A DNA stretch of 64,000 nucleotides from Nitrincola alkalisediminis. GTDB lineage: Bacteria > Pseudomonadota > Gammaproteobacteria > Pseudomonadales > Balneatricaceae. Below are positions 1-8,368 of the stretch, piece after piece. Location: assembly GCF_009821115.1 (NCBI RefSeq), contig NZ_VYTY01000003.1, positions 310,001 through 374,000 on the forward strand. The letters are read 5' to 3'. Each line of letters starts with the position of its first letter. Positions within the stretch are counted from its first letter, which is position 1. The notes below the pieces were generated by a model. It made no database searches, was not told the origin of the DNA, and worked only from the letters and a program-made list of their open reading frames with translations. The position numbers and the translations under genes were made by a program.

Positions 1-43
1 AACCTTTATCAACTCTATCTAACCTTAACAAGGAATTGTAACC

Positions 44-964
44 ATGACAGATATGAATATTTTAGCGATAGGTTTCGCAATTGCGGTGGTGATTACCATC
101 TTTAAAACGGCACGAATTGTGCCTCAACGAAGTAATTACGTGATTGAGCGTTTGGGTAAATACTCTCGCACGTTGGATTCGGGGTTTCACATTCTGATTC
201 CCTTCATTGACAAAGTCGCGTACATCCATACCTTAAAAGAAGAAGTGATTGATGTGACGCGCCAGACCTGTGTCACAAAAGACAACATTCAGGTCGGTAT
301 CGACGGCATTCTATATATACAAGTCGTTGATCCCCATAAGGCAAGTTATGGTATCAATGACTATCGCTATGCCGCTTCTCAGTTGGCGCAAACCACCATG
401 CGTTCGGTCATCGGTCAAACCGATCTGGATAAAACCTTTGAAGAGCGGGCAAAAATCAATGAGGAAGTGGTGAAGGCGCTTGATGAGGCGGCCTATCCTT
501 GGGGTGTCAAAGTGCTTCGTTATGAAATTTCAGATATTGAGTTGCCCGCCAGTATCAAAGATGCGCTTGAGCAGCAAATGCGCGCGGAGCGTGAGCGTCG
601 TGCAGCGATTGCTAAGTCTGAGGGTGAGCGTCAGTCGATGATTAACGTTTCAGAAGGTCAAAAACAAGAAGTGATCAACCTTTCGGAAGCGGATAAGCAA
701 CGTCAAATTAATGAGGCCGAAGGTCGGGCACGTGAAATTGAATTGATTGCAGCGGCGACTGCACAGGGCATTCGCGAGATTGCGGATGCGATTCAGCAAC
801 CGGGTGGACAAAATGCGGTGAATTTGCGCGTCGCTGAGCAGTATGTAAAAGAGTTTGGTAATCTTGCGAAAACCAATAACACCATGATTGTTCCTGCGGA
901 ATTAGCCAATATAGGCGGTGCTGTTGCTGGTTTAACGGAAATTTTAAAGAGCACAAAAGGCTAG
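44..964 (+). CDS. SPFH/band-7 paraslipin (QmcA-like membrane protein)
   Basis: This 306-residue protein has one N-terminal membrane segment (about residues 5-22), then an SPFH/band-7 domain (about 25-190) with the typical opening VPQRSNYVIERLGKY, and a long charged Ala/Glu-rich coiled coil (about 180-250). Length and architecture match QmcA/stomatin-like paraslipins, which oligomerise at the inner membrane and are linked to membrane-protein quality control. Such genes often pair with an NfeD gene, which would lie upstream, outside the window. The start is supported by AAGGA about 8 bases before the ATG. The exact role here is not visible. Confidence 0.9.
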   Translation: MTDMNILAIGFAIAVVITIFKTARIVPQRSNYVIERLGKYSRTLDSGFHILIPFIDKVAYIHTLKEEVIDVTRQTCVTKDNIQVGIDGILYIQVVDPHKASYGINDYRYAASQLAQTTMRSVIGQTDLDKTFEERAKINEEVVKALDEAAYPWGVKVLRYEISDIELPASIKDALEQQMRAERERRAAIAKSEGERQSMINVSEGQKQEVINLSEADKQRQINEAEGRAREIELIAAATAQGIREIADAIQQPGGQNAVNLRVAEQYVKEFGNLAKTNNTMIVPAELANIGGAVAGLTEILKSTKG

Positions 965-991
965 AAATCTAGCTCTAGTGTTTTGCCATTC

Positions 992-1026
992 AGCCCCCAG
1001 AGGTTTCACTCACCCTGGGGGCTTTT
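992..1026 (+). terminator. Rho-independent terminator after the paraslipin gene
   Basis: A nine-base-pair GC-rich stem (AGCCCCCAG pairing with CTGGGGGCT) closes a loop of about 14 bases and runs into TTTT. It lies 28 bases after the paraslipin stop and just before the next gene, so it separates the two transcription units. Confidence 0.8.
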
Positions 1027-1063
1027 GAGTTGAGTCTGAGTGGTTCAGGAGTCAAACCCACCT

Positions 1064-1939
1064 ATGTTATGGATTCCCTTCACAATATTTGCTGCATTTA
1101 TGCAGTCCATGCGCAATGCCTTCCAAAAACGTTTAAGCCTAGAGGTGAGTTCAACGGGTGTGACCTTGGCGCGTTTTCTGTATGCGAGTCCTTTAGCGGC
1201 CTTATATCTGATTCTGCTGTATCAGTTTGGCGAAGCGGATGCGCCTGTTTTCTCTAAGGGGTATGTGGGGTTGGTACTCTTGGCTTCGTTGGCGCAAATT
1301 GCCGCGACAGTGCTCATGGTGATGCTCTTTAAACGTCGAAATTATGCAATTGGGGTAGGGCTGGCCAAAAGTGAAGCCGTCATTGCGGCTGTGCTGGGTG
1401 CTCTGTTTTTTAGTGCTCTCTTGAGTCCTTTGGCTTGGTTGGGCGTGCTGATTGGTGGTGTCGCCATTTGGTTAATGGCCAATCCGTCGTCATTTAAAGC
1501 GATTTCCCTATCGACCTTAATTACGGGGCTTGGCAGTGGTTTATGCTTTGCGTTGACGACGCTCTGGGTGCGAGAGGCCAGTTTGCTTTTAGGGCTTCCC
1601 TTCTTGCACAGTGCGGCTTGGGTCTTGTTGAGTGTTATCGTGGCACAAACCTTGATGCTATTGGTGTGGGTGGTATGGCGCGAACCTGAAACCCTAGTTG
1701 CGCTTTGGCAACGTCCAAAGCTCACTGGGCTCATCAGTATCTGTAGTTTTTTCGGTTCTTTGGGCTGGTTTACAGCAATGAGTTTAGAGACAGTGGCCAT
1801 GGTTAAAACGCTTGGACAGGTCGAAATTATTTTTACGCTGATTATCTCAGCATTCTGGTTTAAAGAATCCCTTAGCCGACGTGATTTAATAGGATTGGTG
1901 TTGATTGTGATGGGCGCGCTCTGTGTGATTTTGGCCTAA
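1064..1939 (+). CDS. EamA/DMT-superfamily transporter
   Basis: About ten hydrophobic helices in two EamA repeats place this protein in the drug/metabolite transporter superfamily of small-molecule exporters; the substrate cannot be read. A GTG eight codons upstream (1040) is in frame, but AGGAG sits about 12 bases before the ATG at 1064, and the first membrane helix begins immediately there (MLWIPFTIFAAF), so 1064 is preferred. That gives 291 residues, normal for the family. It appears to be monocistronic. Confidence 0.85.
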   Translation: MLWIPFTIFAAFMQSMRNAFQKRLSLEVSSTGVTLARFLYASPLAALYLILLYQFGEADAPVFSKGYVGLVLLASLAQIAATVLMVMLFKRRNYAIGVGLAKSEAVIAAVLGALFFSALLSPLAWLGVLIGGVAIWLMANPSSFKAISLSTLITGLGSGLCFALTTLWVREASLLLGLPFLHSAAWVLLSVIVAQTLMLLVWVVWREPETLVALWQRPKLTGLISICSFFGSLGWFTAMSLETVAMVKTLGQVEIIFTLIISAFWFKESLSRRDLIGLVLIVMGALCVILA

Positions 1940-2080
1940 TAAATAGACACATTAAATAGACGTTTTTTTCTTAGAGTAGATAGTTGTTTGGTAGTATGAT
2001 CTAGCGCGACTCACGAAAATAAACATAATATTCGCAGCCTTGACGACTAATAAGGCTAGGTTTTCCACCAATGAGGCAGT

Positions 2081-2692
2081 ATGGAAAGAAAACAAGCATT
2101 AGTGGATGTAGTGACCTTCTCGTCTGAGCAATCGATTGATATTAAAGTATTAGAGCTTGTTGCCACGGGAAGAGGTTCGATGAATGCCATTATAGGCGAT
2201 GCCGACCAGCGCTTTGCATTGTTTCATCAGTCGATTGATTGGACACGTGTCGTGGTGGCTACCCAAAATGAAGTCCCTGTTGGTTTTCTTGCGTATAAAT
2301 ACAATAAAAAAGGACCTTATGCTCCAAGTTTTCGTCGATTTAACGAGGTCTTTAGTGTTTGGACGGGCTGGTACCGTTTTTTGATTTTTTATCTGGTCGA
2401 GTATTTTTCCACCGGAAATGCGTTTTATGTGTATGGCATCAAAGTGCAACCCAATCGGCGGCGGCAGGGAATTGCCTCGCGAATGCTCGACCATGTGGAA
2501 TCACTGGCCAACACCACTTCACTGCCTTACATAGAATTGGATGTCTCTGACACGAACACCGCTGGACTGGAGTTGTATAAAAAACGCGGTTACAGGGTTG
2601 TTAAAAGTTTGGACTTGTCTTTTTTACCTACCATTTTTAATTTCACAAAAGTCCATGTGATGCGAAAAAGTCTGTCAAAAACGCTTCTCTGA
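2081..2692 (+). CDS. GNAT-family N-acetyltransferase
   Basis: The 203-residue protein carries a C-terminal GNAT fold. The acetyl-CoA pyrophosphate loop is visible as QPNRRRQGIASRML (about residues 122-135), followed by the family's LDVSDTNTAGLELYKKRGY region (about 152-170). The first 50 residues are less conserved. These enzymes transfer acetyl from acetyl-CoA to amines; the acceptor is unknown. It converges on the racemase gene with a 5-base gap. Confidence 0.85.
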   Translation: MERKQALVDVVTFSSEQSIDIKVLELVATGRGSMNAIIGDADQRFALFHQSIDWTRVVVATQNEVPVGFLAYKYNKKGPYAPSFRRFNEVFSVWTGWYRFLIFYLVEYFSTGNAFYVYGIKVQPNRRRQGIASRMLDHVESLANTTSLPYIELDVSDTNTAGLELYKKRGYRVVKSLDLSFLPTIFNFTKVHVMRKSLSKTLL

Positions 2693-2697
2693 TCGTA

Positions 2698-3435
2698 TCA
2701 GGCTTTGTTCAGCAAAGTGCCTGCCCAGCCACCATAGGTTTTGGGTAAGGGAGGGGCGTAGGCATGGCGCTTCCCGGTCGCTAATCCGCAGCGTATCAGC
2801 ATTTCGGCCATGCCCACCGCTGTGCTGACACCATCAATTACAGGAATGCCTAAAGCTGTTTGCAATCGTTGTGTTAAATCCGCCATTCCAGCACAACCTA
2901 AGACAATGACGTCCGCTTGTTCATTGTTCATGGCGGCCTGACAGGCGGTTAATATGCGTTGGTAGGCATCGGATTCAGGATTGTGCAGCTCTAATACGGC
3001 AATGTCGACGGCACTGATTCCGCCACAATGAGCCGTCATACCGTATTTGTGCACCAGATGTTCGCTAATGGGTAGAGTGCGTGCAAGGGTGGTGACAATA
3101 CTAAACTTATGACCTAACAGGCTCGCGGTATGCATAGCCGCTTCCGCGATTCCAATAACCGGTGCGTTAGCCACTTCGCGTGCAGCATCTAAACCGGGGT
3201 CGCCAAAGCACGCCAAGATATGTGCTTGGCAGCCCGCTTTTTCCCCTTCGAGGACTTGTTCGATAACGCCCGTCGCAGCAACCAGCTCATCTAAATAGCC
3301 TTCAATGGATGCGACCCCCTCGCTGGGGTGGCACGCACGAAACATCGTGTCTGGGCTTGATGTCGATTTTGCTGCTTGGTGAATACAGTCCGTCATGGAG
3401 CCTGAGGTATTGGGATTGATAAGGTTGATGAGCAT
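2698..3435 (-). CDS. Asp/Glu/hydantoin racemase family protein
   Basis: The 245-residue protein begins with the family's NPNTSGSMT motif and has the two catalytic cysteines at residues 76 (ACFGDPG) and 181 (LGCAGM). These are the spacing and numbering known for hydantoin racemase HyuE; allantoin racemase HpxA belongs to the same family. It likely racemises a hydantoin, allantoin or related amide. It is divergent from the ABC importer operon and shares its regulatory region, which fits a role in using the imported nitrogen compound. The ATG has AGGA about 10 bases upstream. The true substrate (hydantoin, allantoin or amino acid) is not resolved. Confidence 0.8.
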   Translation of the reverse strand: MLINLINPNTSGSMTDCIHQAAKSTSSPDTMFRACHPSEGVASIEGYLDELVAATGVIEQVLEGEKAGCQAHILACFGDPGLDAAREVANAPVIGIAEAAMHTASLLGHKFSIVTTLARTLPISEHLVHKYGMTAHCGGISAVDIAVLELHNPESDAYQRILTACQAAMNNEQADVIVLGCAGMADLTQRLQTALGIPVIDGVSTAVGMAEMLIRCGLATGKRHAYAPPLPKTYGGWAGTLLNKA

Positions 3436-3448
3436 GGTTTTGTAATCC

Positions 3449-3488
3449 TGTATACAATATTGGTTTAAAGATATACAAAGATTGTATA
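3449..3488. promoter_or_regulatory. Candidate GntR/FCD operators (TTGTATA palindromes)
   Basis: Just upstream of the racemase start are TGTATACAAT (3449-3458) and a perfect inverted repeat TATACAA-AGA-TTGTATA (3472-3488). Such TTGTATACAA-like dyads are typical targets of FCD-type GntR regulators. A gntR gene ends the neighbouring operon, so it may control the racemase and possibly the importer. Assignment is inference. Confidence 0.5.
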
Positions 3489-3558
3489 AATTCCTAGATA
3501 TTCACGTATAAATTTTTCTACCGGATTTTTCATTTTGTACCGGGTTGTCGGGCTTTTT

Positions 3559-3575
3559 CGCACGCTAAAGGTGCA
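3559..3575 (+). promoter_or_regulatory. NtrC-like enhancer dyad
   Basis: CGCAC-N7-GTGCA closely matches the NtrC consensus TGCAC-N7-GTGCA, differing only in the first base. It lies about 150 bp upstream of the sigma-54-like promoter of the ABC operon, a usual enhancer distance. A further half-site, TTTGGTGCA, is at about 3597-3605. The rest of the 3436-3775 gap is AT-rich with no gene visible. Confidence 0.55.
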
Positions 3576-3725
3576 TTTTGGTAGATTTTGTATTGGTTTG
3601 GTGCAGATTTTGTGTGAAGTTAGATGTGAATAAGTTGAATGCACTTATGAATATAGGGTGTTCGGTTTGAGCAATGTCCTGATTTTATTGAATACAATTA
3701 AAAATACAAAAATAAATACATAATC

Positions 3726-3741
3726 TGGCACGCCCTGTGCA
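3726..3741 (+). promoter_or_regulatory. Sigma-54 promoter of the ABC importer operon
   Basis: TGGCACG-CCCT-GTGCA matches the RpoN consensus TGGCACG-N4-TTGCA except for one base in the -12 box, with GG and GC exactly 10 bases apart. It lies 35 bases upstream of the chosen ATG at 3776. Confidence 0.7.
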
Positions 3742-3775
3742 AAAAGCTCCTGTACGTTATCAAAGGAGCTTAACT

Positions 3776-5407
3776 ATGAAATCGGTACCTTCTGTTGCAA
3801 AGACTTATTTGCGTTTTCCGCTTAAAGCGTTAACGGTTGCGAGCCTTGTTGCACTTCTGCCTTTAACGGCTCAGGCTCAAGGTGTGGTGCGAATCGGTAT
3901 GACGGCGTCAGATATCCCTTTAACCTCGGGTGCACCTAACTCAGGTTTTGAGGGCGTTCGCTTTACGGGAATGACGCTTTATGATGCCTTGGTGAGCTGG
4001 GATTTATCTGTTGAGGATAGAGTGGCACCTTTAGTACCTCAGTTGGCGACTGAATGGACCGTTGATGAATCGGATCCACGCAAATGGACGTTTACACTGC
4101 GCCAAGGGGTAAAGTTCCACGATGGGTCTGAGTTCAATGCCGATGCGGTCTTGTTCAACTTCGATAAGATTTTTAACGATCAGTCTCCCCAGTACGATGC
4201 CCAGCAAGCGGCACAGGTGGTGGCGCGTTTACCTGCATTTGAGAGCATTCAAAAAATCGACGAGTACACCGTCGAAATTACCACCAAAACACCGAATGCC
4301 ATGTTCATCAATCAGCTGCCCTTTATGTTTATGTCCAGTCCTGCGCATTGGGAAGCACTGGGTCGTGATTGGAAGGCCTTTGAGCAAAACCCTTCAGGAA
4401 CAGGGCCTTTCAAGTTGGATCGATTGGTGCCGCGTGAACGTGCTGAGTTGATTCCGAACCATGATTATTGGAATGAAGCGCGTAAAGCACAGGCTGAACG
4501 GATCGTGTTAATACCAATTCCTGAAGCCAATACTCGCGCCAATGCCTTGCTGTCTCGCCAGGTTGACTGGATCGAGAACCCTCCTGCCGACACCTTGCCC
4601 ATGCTCCAAAGCCGAGGCTATCAAATCACCAGCAATGGGTATCCCCATATTTGGCCTTGGCAATTTAGCTTCTTGGACGGCTCTCCTTGGTTGGATAAGC
4701 GCGTGAGACAGGCGGCTAATTTGGCCGTGGATCGTGAGTCGATACAGCAGCTACTCGGCGGTTATATGGTGCCTGCGCAAGGGCTGCTGTTGCCGGATGA
4801 TCCCGCGTTTGGTGATCCAGATTTCAAAATCACTTACGACCCTGAAGCGGCAAAAGCTTTATTAGCAGAGGCGGGCTTTGGGCCAAATAATCCGGTGCAG
4901 GCTAAGGTGCTGATATCAGCATCGGGTTCTGGGCAAATGCAGCCTTTGCAAATGAATGAGTTGATTCAGCAGCAGTTGAAAGAGGTGGGCATCGAGATTA
5001 GCTTTGAAGTCTTGGTCTGGGAAACCTTATTTAATAACTGGCGACAAGGGGCGGCGGATCCTGCCTCACTGGGCGCACATGCCACCAACATTACCTTTGC
5101 AACTCATGATCCTTTTGCGGCATTAATCCGCTTTATGGATTCTAAAAACGTAGCGCCGGTTTCCCTGAACTGGGGGCATTACAAAAATGTTGAGGTGGAT
5201 AGTTTGATTGCCGATCTGCAAACAGCATTTGATCCTGCCGAAAACCTGCGGGTCTATACCCAACTGCATGAAACCATCGTTGAGGATTCACCTTATCTAT
5301 TTGTTGCCCACGATACGGGTCCAAGAGCTATGAGTGACAAGGTCAACGGGTTTGTGCAAGCCAAGAGTTGGTTCCAGGATCTGACCCCGGTACACATGAA
5401 AGACTAG
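3776..5407 (+). CDS. ABC transporter substrate-binding protein, family 5 (DppA/OppA-like)
   Basis: A signal peptide with an AQAQG-type cleavage site (about residue 36) leads a family-5 extracellular solute-binding protein. Typical signatures are WTFTLRQGVKFHDGSEFNA and GTGPFKL. It captures peptides or related nitrogen compounds in the periplasm for the membrane complex encoded next. The ATG at 3776 follows AAAGGAGCT and directly precedes the signal peptide; a longer frame from 3737 overlaps the -12 element and is rejected. The mature protein is of normal size (543 residues in all). Ligand class cannot be read. Confidence 0.88.
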   Translation: MKSVPSVAKTYLRFPLKALTVASLVALLPLTAQAQGVVRIGMTASDIPLTSGAPNSGFEGVRFTGMTLYDALVSWDLSVEDRVAPLVPQLATEWTVDESDPRKWTFTLRQGVKFHDGSEFNADAVLFNFDKIFNDQSPQYDAQQAAQVVARLPAFESIQKIDEYTVEITTKTPNAMFINQLPFMFMSSPAHWEALGRDWKAFEQNPSGTGPFKLDRLVPRERAELIPNHDYWNEARKAQAERIVLIPIPEANTRANALLSRQVDWIENPPADTLPMLQSRGYQITSNGYPHIWPWQFSFLDGSPWLDKRVRQAANLAVDRESIQQLLGGYMVPAQGLLLPDDPAFGDPDFKITYDPEAAKALLAEAGFGPNNPVQAKVLISASGSGQMQPLQMNELIQQQLKEVGIEISFEVLVWETLFNNWRQGAADPASLGAHATNITFATHDPFAALIRFMDSKNVAPVSLNWGHYKNVEVDSLIADLQTAFDPAENLRVYTQLHETIVEDSPYLFVAHDTGPRAMSDKVNGFVQAKSWFQDLTPVHMKD

Positions 5408-5422
5408 TTATAGTCTCGGTCA

Positions 5423-5451
5423 CCTAGGCGCTTGGTCTGCAAGCGCTTAGG
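5423..5451 (+). other. Intercistronic hairpin between binding-protein and permease genes
   Basis: GCGCTTG-GTCTG-CAAGCGC forms a 7-bp stem extended by a CCTA/TTAGG pairing, without a T-run. In binding-protein operons such hairpins commonly protect the upstream mRNA and lower expression of the permease genes; that role is inferred here. Confidence 0.5.
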
Positions 5452-5469
5452 GATACCTAGGAGAAGCGT

Positions 5470-6423
5470 ATGTTTGCATTTATTATCCGGCGTTTTTTGT
5501 TCGCCATTCCGATAGCACTGGCGGTCGCAGCCGTGTGCTTTTCATTAGTGCACTTGGCGCCAGGTGATCCACTGACAGCTGTCATTCCGGCTGATGCCCC
5601 GGCTGAAGTCGTGATCGCCATTAAAGAAGCCTATGGCATGGATCGGCCTTTGATTGTTCAGTTTGGCTCATGGATACAGCGGGCGGTTCAGGGGGACTTG
5701 GGCGTATCCGTTGCCACTGGGCGTCCTGTAATGGGAGATATTGGATTAGCGTTGAGCAATACACTGACGCTTGCTTTTGCCTCTGCGTTTATCGGTTTTA
5801 GTGGTGGCATTTTACTCGGGGCATTAGCGGCATTTTACAATGGAACTTGGGTGGATAAAGTAGCCACCGCAGTGGCCATTACCGGTGTTTCTATCCCTCA
5901 TTACTGGTTAGGTTTACTGCTCGTCATTATTTTTTCGGTGCAGTTGGATTGGCTGCCCTCAATGGGTGCAGGGCCTGGTGGTTCTTCGAACTGGCGTTGG
6001 GACTGGGCGCATTTGCAACATCTTGTTTTACCCGCCGTCACCATGTGTTTTATTCCGATGGGGATTGTGACACGTACGGTGCGAGCCACTGTATCCGAGA
6101 TTTTGAACTCGGAGTTTGTCGTAGCATTGCAAGCCCGTGGTTTACGTGCCAGCCGCATCACACTGCACGTGGCTAAAAATGCAGCGCCAACAGTTCTGTC
6201 CGTCATGGGCTTGCAATTCGGTTATCTGTTAGGCGGTTCTATTTTAGTCGAGACCGTTTTTTCCTGGCCGGGCACTGGGTATTTATTAAATACGGCCATT
6301 TTTCAGCGGGATATCCCGTTGTTACAAGGCATTATTTTGGTATTGGCCATGTTTTTTGTGGCACTGAATTTATTGGTGGATGTTTTACAGACACTGATGG
6401 ACCCACGTATTAAGCGAGGCTAA
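5470..6423 (+). CDS. ABC transporter permease (DppB-like)
   Basis: A 317-residue inner-membrane protein with the DppB start (MFAFIIRRFLFAIP followed by a LAPGDP loop), six helices and the cytoplasmic EAA-type loop (about residues 215-240, ALQARGLRASRI). It forms half of the transmembrane channel with the next gene product. It starts after GGAGAAGCGT and is followed 4 bases later by the second permease, indicating one operon. Confidence 0.88.
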   Translation: MFAFIIRRFLFAIPIALAVAAVCFSLVHLAPGDPLTAVIPADAPAEVVIAIKEAYGMDRPLIVQFGSWIQRAVQGDLGVSVATGRPVMGDIGLALSNTLTLAFASAFIGFSGGILLGALAAFYNGTWVDKVATAVAITGVSIPHYWLGLLLVIIFSVQLDWLPSMGAGPGGSSNWRWDWAHLQHLVLPAVTMCFIPMGIVTRTVRATVSEILNSEFVVALQARGLRASRITLHVAKNAAPTVLSVMGLQFGYLLGGSILVETVFSWPGTGYLLNTAIFQRDIPLLQGIILVLAMFFVALNLLVDVLQTLMDPRIKRG

Positions 6424-6427
6424 GCCC

Positions 6428-7333
6428 ATGAATTCGACTACACAAAATCCAAGTGCTCAGGCATTTGCGATCGCGGCTGAAACGGCGGCCATTTCTAGAG
6501 GCTATTGGGCGACGGTTTGGATGCGTTTGAAGCGCGATAAAGTATCGGTTGCCTGTGCCTTGGTGCTGTTAAGTTTGGTCTTGATGGCCGTCTTCGCACC
6601 TTTACTGGCTCCGTATGATCCGGCGCAAGGCACTATGTTAAAACGACTCTCGGCGATTGGAACCACTGGACACTGGTTAGGCACGGACGAATTAGGCCGC
6701 GATATGCTGTCTCGCCTAATGTATGGCGGTCAAATGAGCTTATTGATGGGGCTCTTGCCTGTATTTATTGCCTTCTTGATTGGAACCAGCCTGGGTTTGG
6801 TGGCAGGATTTTTTGGGGGGTGGTGGAATACGTTGATCATGCGCACGACCGATGTGTTCTTTGCCTTTCCGGCTGTGCTGTTGGCCATTGCAATCTCGGG
6901 TGCCTTAGGGGCAGGCTTTGTCAATGCGATTTTGTCTTTAACTTTGGTGTTTATTCCGCCGATTGCGCGAGTGGCCGAGAGCGTCACCACCTCTGTTCGT
7001 AATCTGGACTTTGTTGATGCAGCACGCGCTTCGGGTGCCAACTCCTTTACGATTATTCGTGTACACGTGCTAGGGAATGTGCTGGGGCCTGTGTTTATTT
7101 ATGCCACCAGTCTGGTGTCAGTGTGCATGATTTTAGCAGCGGGTTTGAGCTTTTTAGGATTGGGCGTCAAGCCTCCGGTCGCCGAATGGGGGTTAATGCT
7201 GAATACCTTACGTCAATCGATTTATGTGCAGCCTTGGATCTCCGTTTTACCTGGATTGATGATTTTTATCACATCACTGTGCTTTAACCTGCTCTCGGAT
7301 GGATTACGGGGCGCAATGGATATTAAGAGGTAG
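6428..7333 (+). CDS. ABC transporter permease (DppC-like)
   Basis: A 301-residue permease with the DppC-type N-terminal OppC helix region, the GTDELGRDMLSRLMYGG signature (about residues 80-96) and an EAA loop (DAARASGANSFTII). It pairs with the upstream DppB-like protein to form the channel of the importer. It lies 4 bases after dppB-like and 6 bases before the ATPase gene. Confidence 0.88.
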   Translation: MNSTTQNPSAQAFAIAAETAAISRGYWATVWMRLKRDKVSVACALVLLSLVLMAVFAPLLAPYDPAQGTMLKRLSAIGTTGHWLGTDELGRDMLSRLMYGGQMSLLMGLLPVFIAFLIGTSLGLVAGFFGGWWNTLIMRTTDVFFAFPAVLLAIAISGALGAGFVNAILSLTLVFIPPIARVAESVTTSVRNLDFVDAARASGANSFTIIRVHVLGNVLGPVFIYATSLVSVCMILAAGLSFLGLGVKPPVAEWGLMLNTLRQSIYVQPWISVLPGLMIFITSLCFNLLSDGLRGAMDIKR

Positions 7334-7339
7334 CCGATC

Positions 7340-8368
7340 ATGAGTGCTTTATTACGTGTACAGGATTTAAAAAAGCATTTTCCCATCGGAAAAGACCTGT
7401 TTGGACGTCCGACTCAAGTGGTGCATGCAGTTGAAAGCGTGAGTTTTGAGGTTGAGAAGGGGCGTACCCTCGGCATTGTCGGTGAGTCAGGTTGTGGAAA
7501 ATCAACAACGGCGCGGCTGTTAATGCATTTGATCGAACCCGATGAAGGGCGTATCAGTATTCGTGGAAAAGAGTTTGGTAATATTGGAGGGCGCCATCCC
7601 GTTGCTCAGTTGCGCCGCCAAATGCAGATGGTGTTTCAGGACTCCTATGCCTCCCTCAATCCGCGCTTAACGATTGAAGACTCCATCGCCTTCGGTCCAC
7701 AAATTCACGGAGTGAGTGAAACCTTGGCGCGACAGCAAGCGCGTGACTTGCTCGATAGAGTTGGCTTAAACCCCAGTGTGTTTATTCGTCGTTATCCTCA
7801 CGAACTCTCGGGAGGGCAGCGCCAGCGAGTAAACATTGCTCGAGCCTTGGCGATCAAGCCCGAAATTGTGATTTTAGATGAGGCTGTTTCGGCCTTGGAT
7901 AAATCGGTGCAAGCGCAGGTTTTGAATCTCTTGTCGGATTTGAAAAAAGAGTTTGAACTGACCTATTTGTTTATTTCACATGATTTGAATGTGGTGCAAT
8001 ACATCAGCGACGACGTGATGGTGATGTATCTTGGGCAGGTTGTTGAGTCTGGCCCGGTGGCGCAGCTCTATGAAAATCCAGCCCACCCTTACACACGCGC
8101 TTTGTTGAATTCGGTACCCGCGCAAACACCCGGTCAATCGAAAAACTATATCGTGTTAGAGGGCGATCCACCGAATCCTATCGCTCCACCTAAGGGGTGT
8201 CGTTTCCACCCACGTTGTCAGTTCGCAAAAGCTATTTGTGCAGAGAAAGAGCCCGACACAGTGAAGGTCTCAGGCAGTCATAAAGCCGCCTGTTTTAAAT
8301 TGCCTGGCAGTGCCGACCATCAAACCTATATCCGTTTACAGGAGGTGAGCCATGAACCCCGTTGTTGA
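7340..8368 (+). CDS. ABC transporter ATPase (DppF/OppF-like)
   Basis: A 342-residue ATPase with Walker A GESGCGKST (about residues 49-57), signature LSGGQRQRVNIARAL, Walker B EIVILDEAVSALD, and the C-terminal oligopeptide/dipeptide extension with clustered cysteines (about 295-315), typical of OppD/OppF proteins. Family members can carry an [Fe-S] cluster there. It energises the importer with the next gene product. The last 17 bases overlap the following gene. Walker B reads DEAVSALD where DEPVSALD is usual; activity is probably retained. Confidence 0.87.
   Translation: MSALLRVQDLKKHFPIGKDLFGRPTQVVHAVESVSFEVEKGRTLGIVGESGCGKSTTARLLMHLIEPDEGRISIRGKEFGNIGGRHPVAQLRRQMQMVFQDSYASLNPRLTIEDSIAFGPQIHGVSETLARQQARDLLDRVGLNPSVFIRRYPHELSGGQRQRVNIARALAIKPEIVILDEAVSALDKSVQAQVLNLLSDLKKEFELTYLFISHDLNVVQYISDDVMVMYLGQVVESGPVAQLYENPAHPYTRALLNSVPAQTPGQSKNYIVLEGDPPNPIAPPKGCRFHPRCQFAKAICAEKEPDTVKVSGSHKAACFKLPGSADHQTYIRLQEVSHEPRC

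Noticed and set aside
1342-1800. 152-codon open frame antisense to the EamA transporter
   Set aside because: It lies wholly inside a well-supported gene in the complementary frame, has no homology I recognise and no ribosome site.
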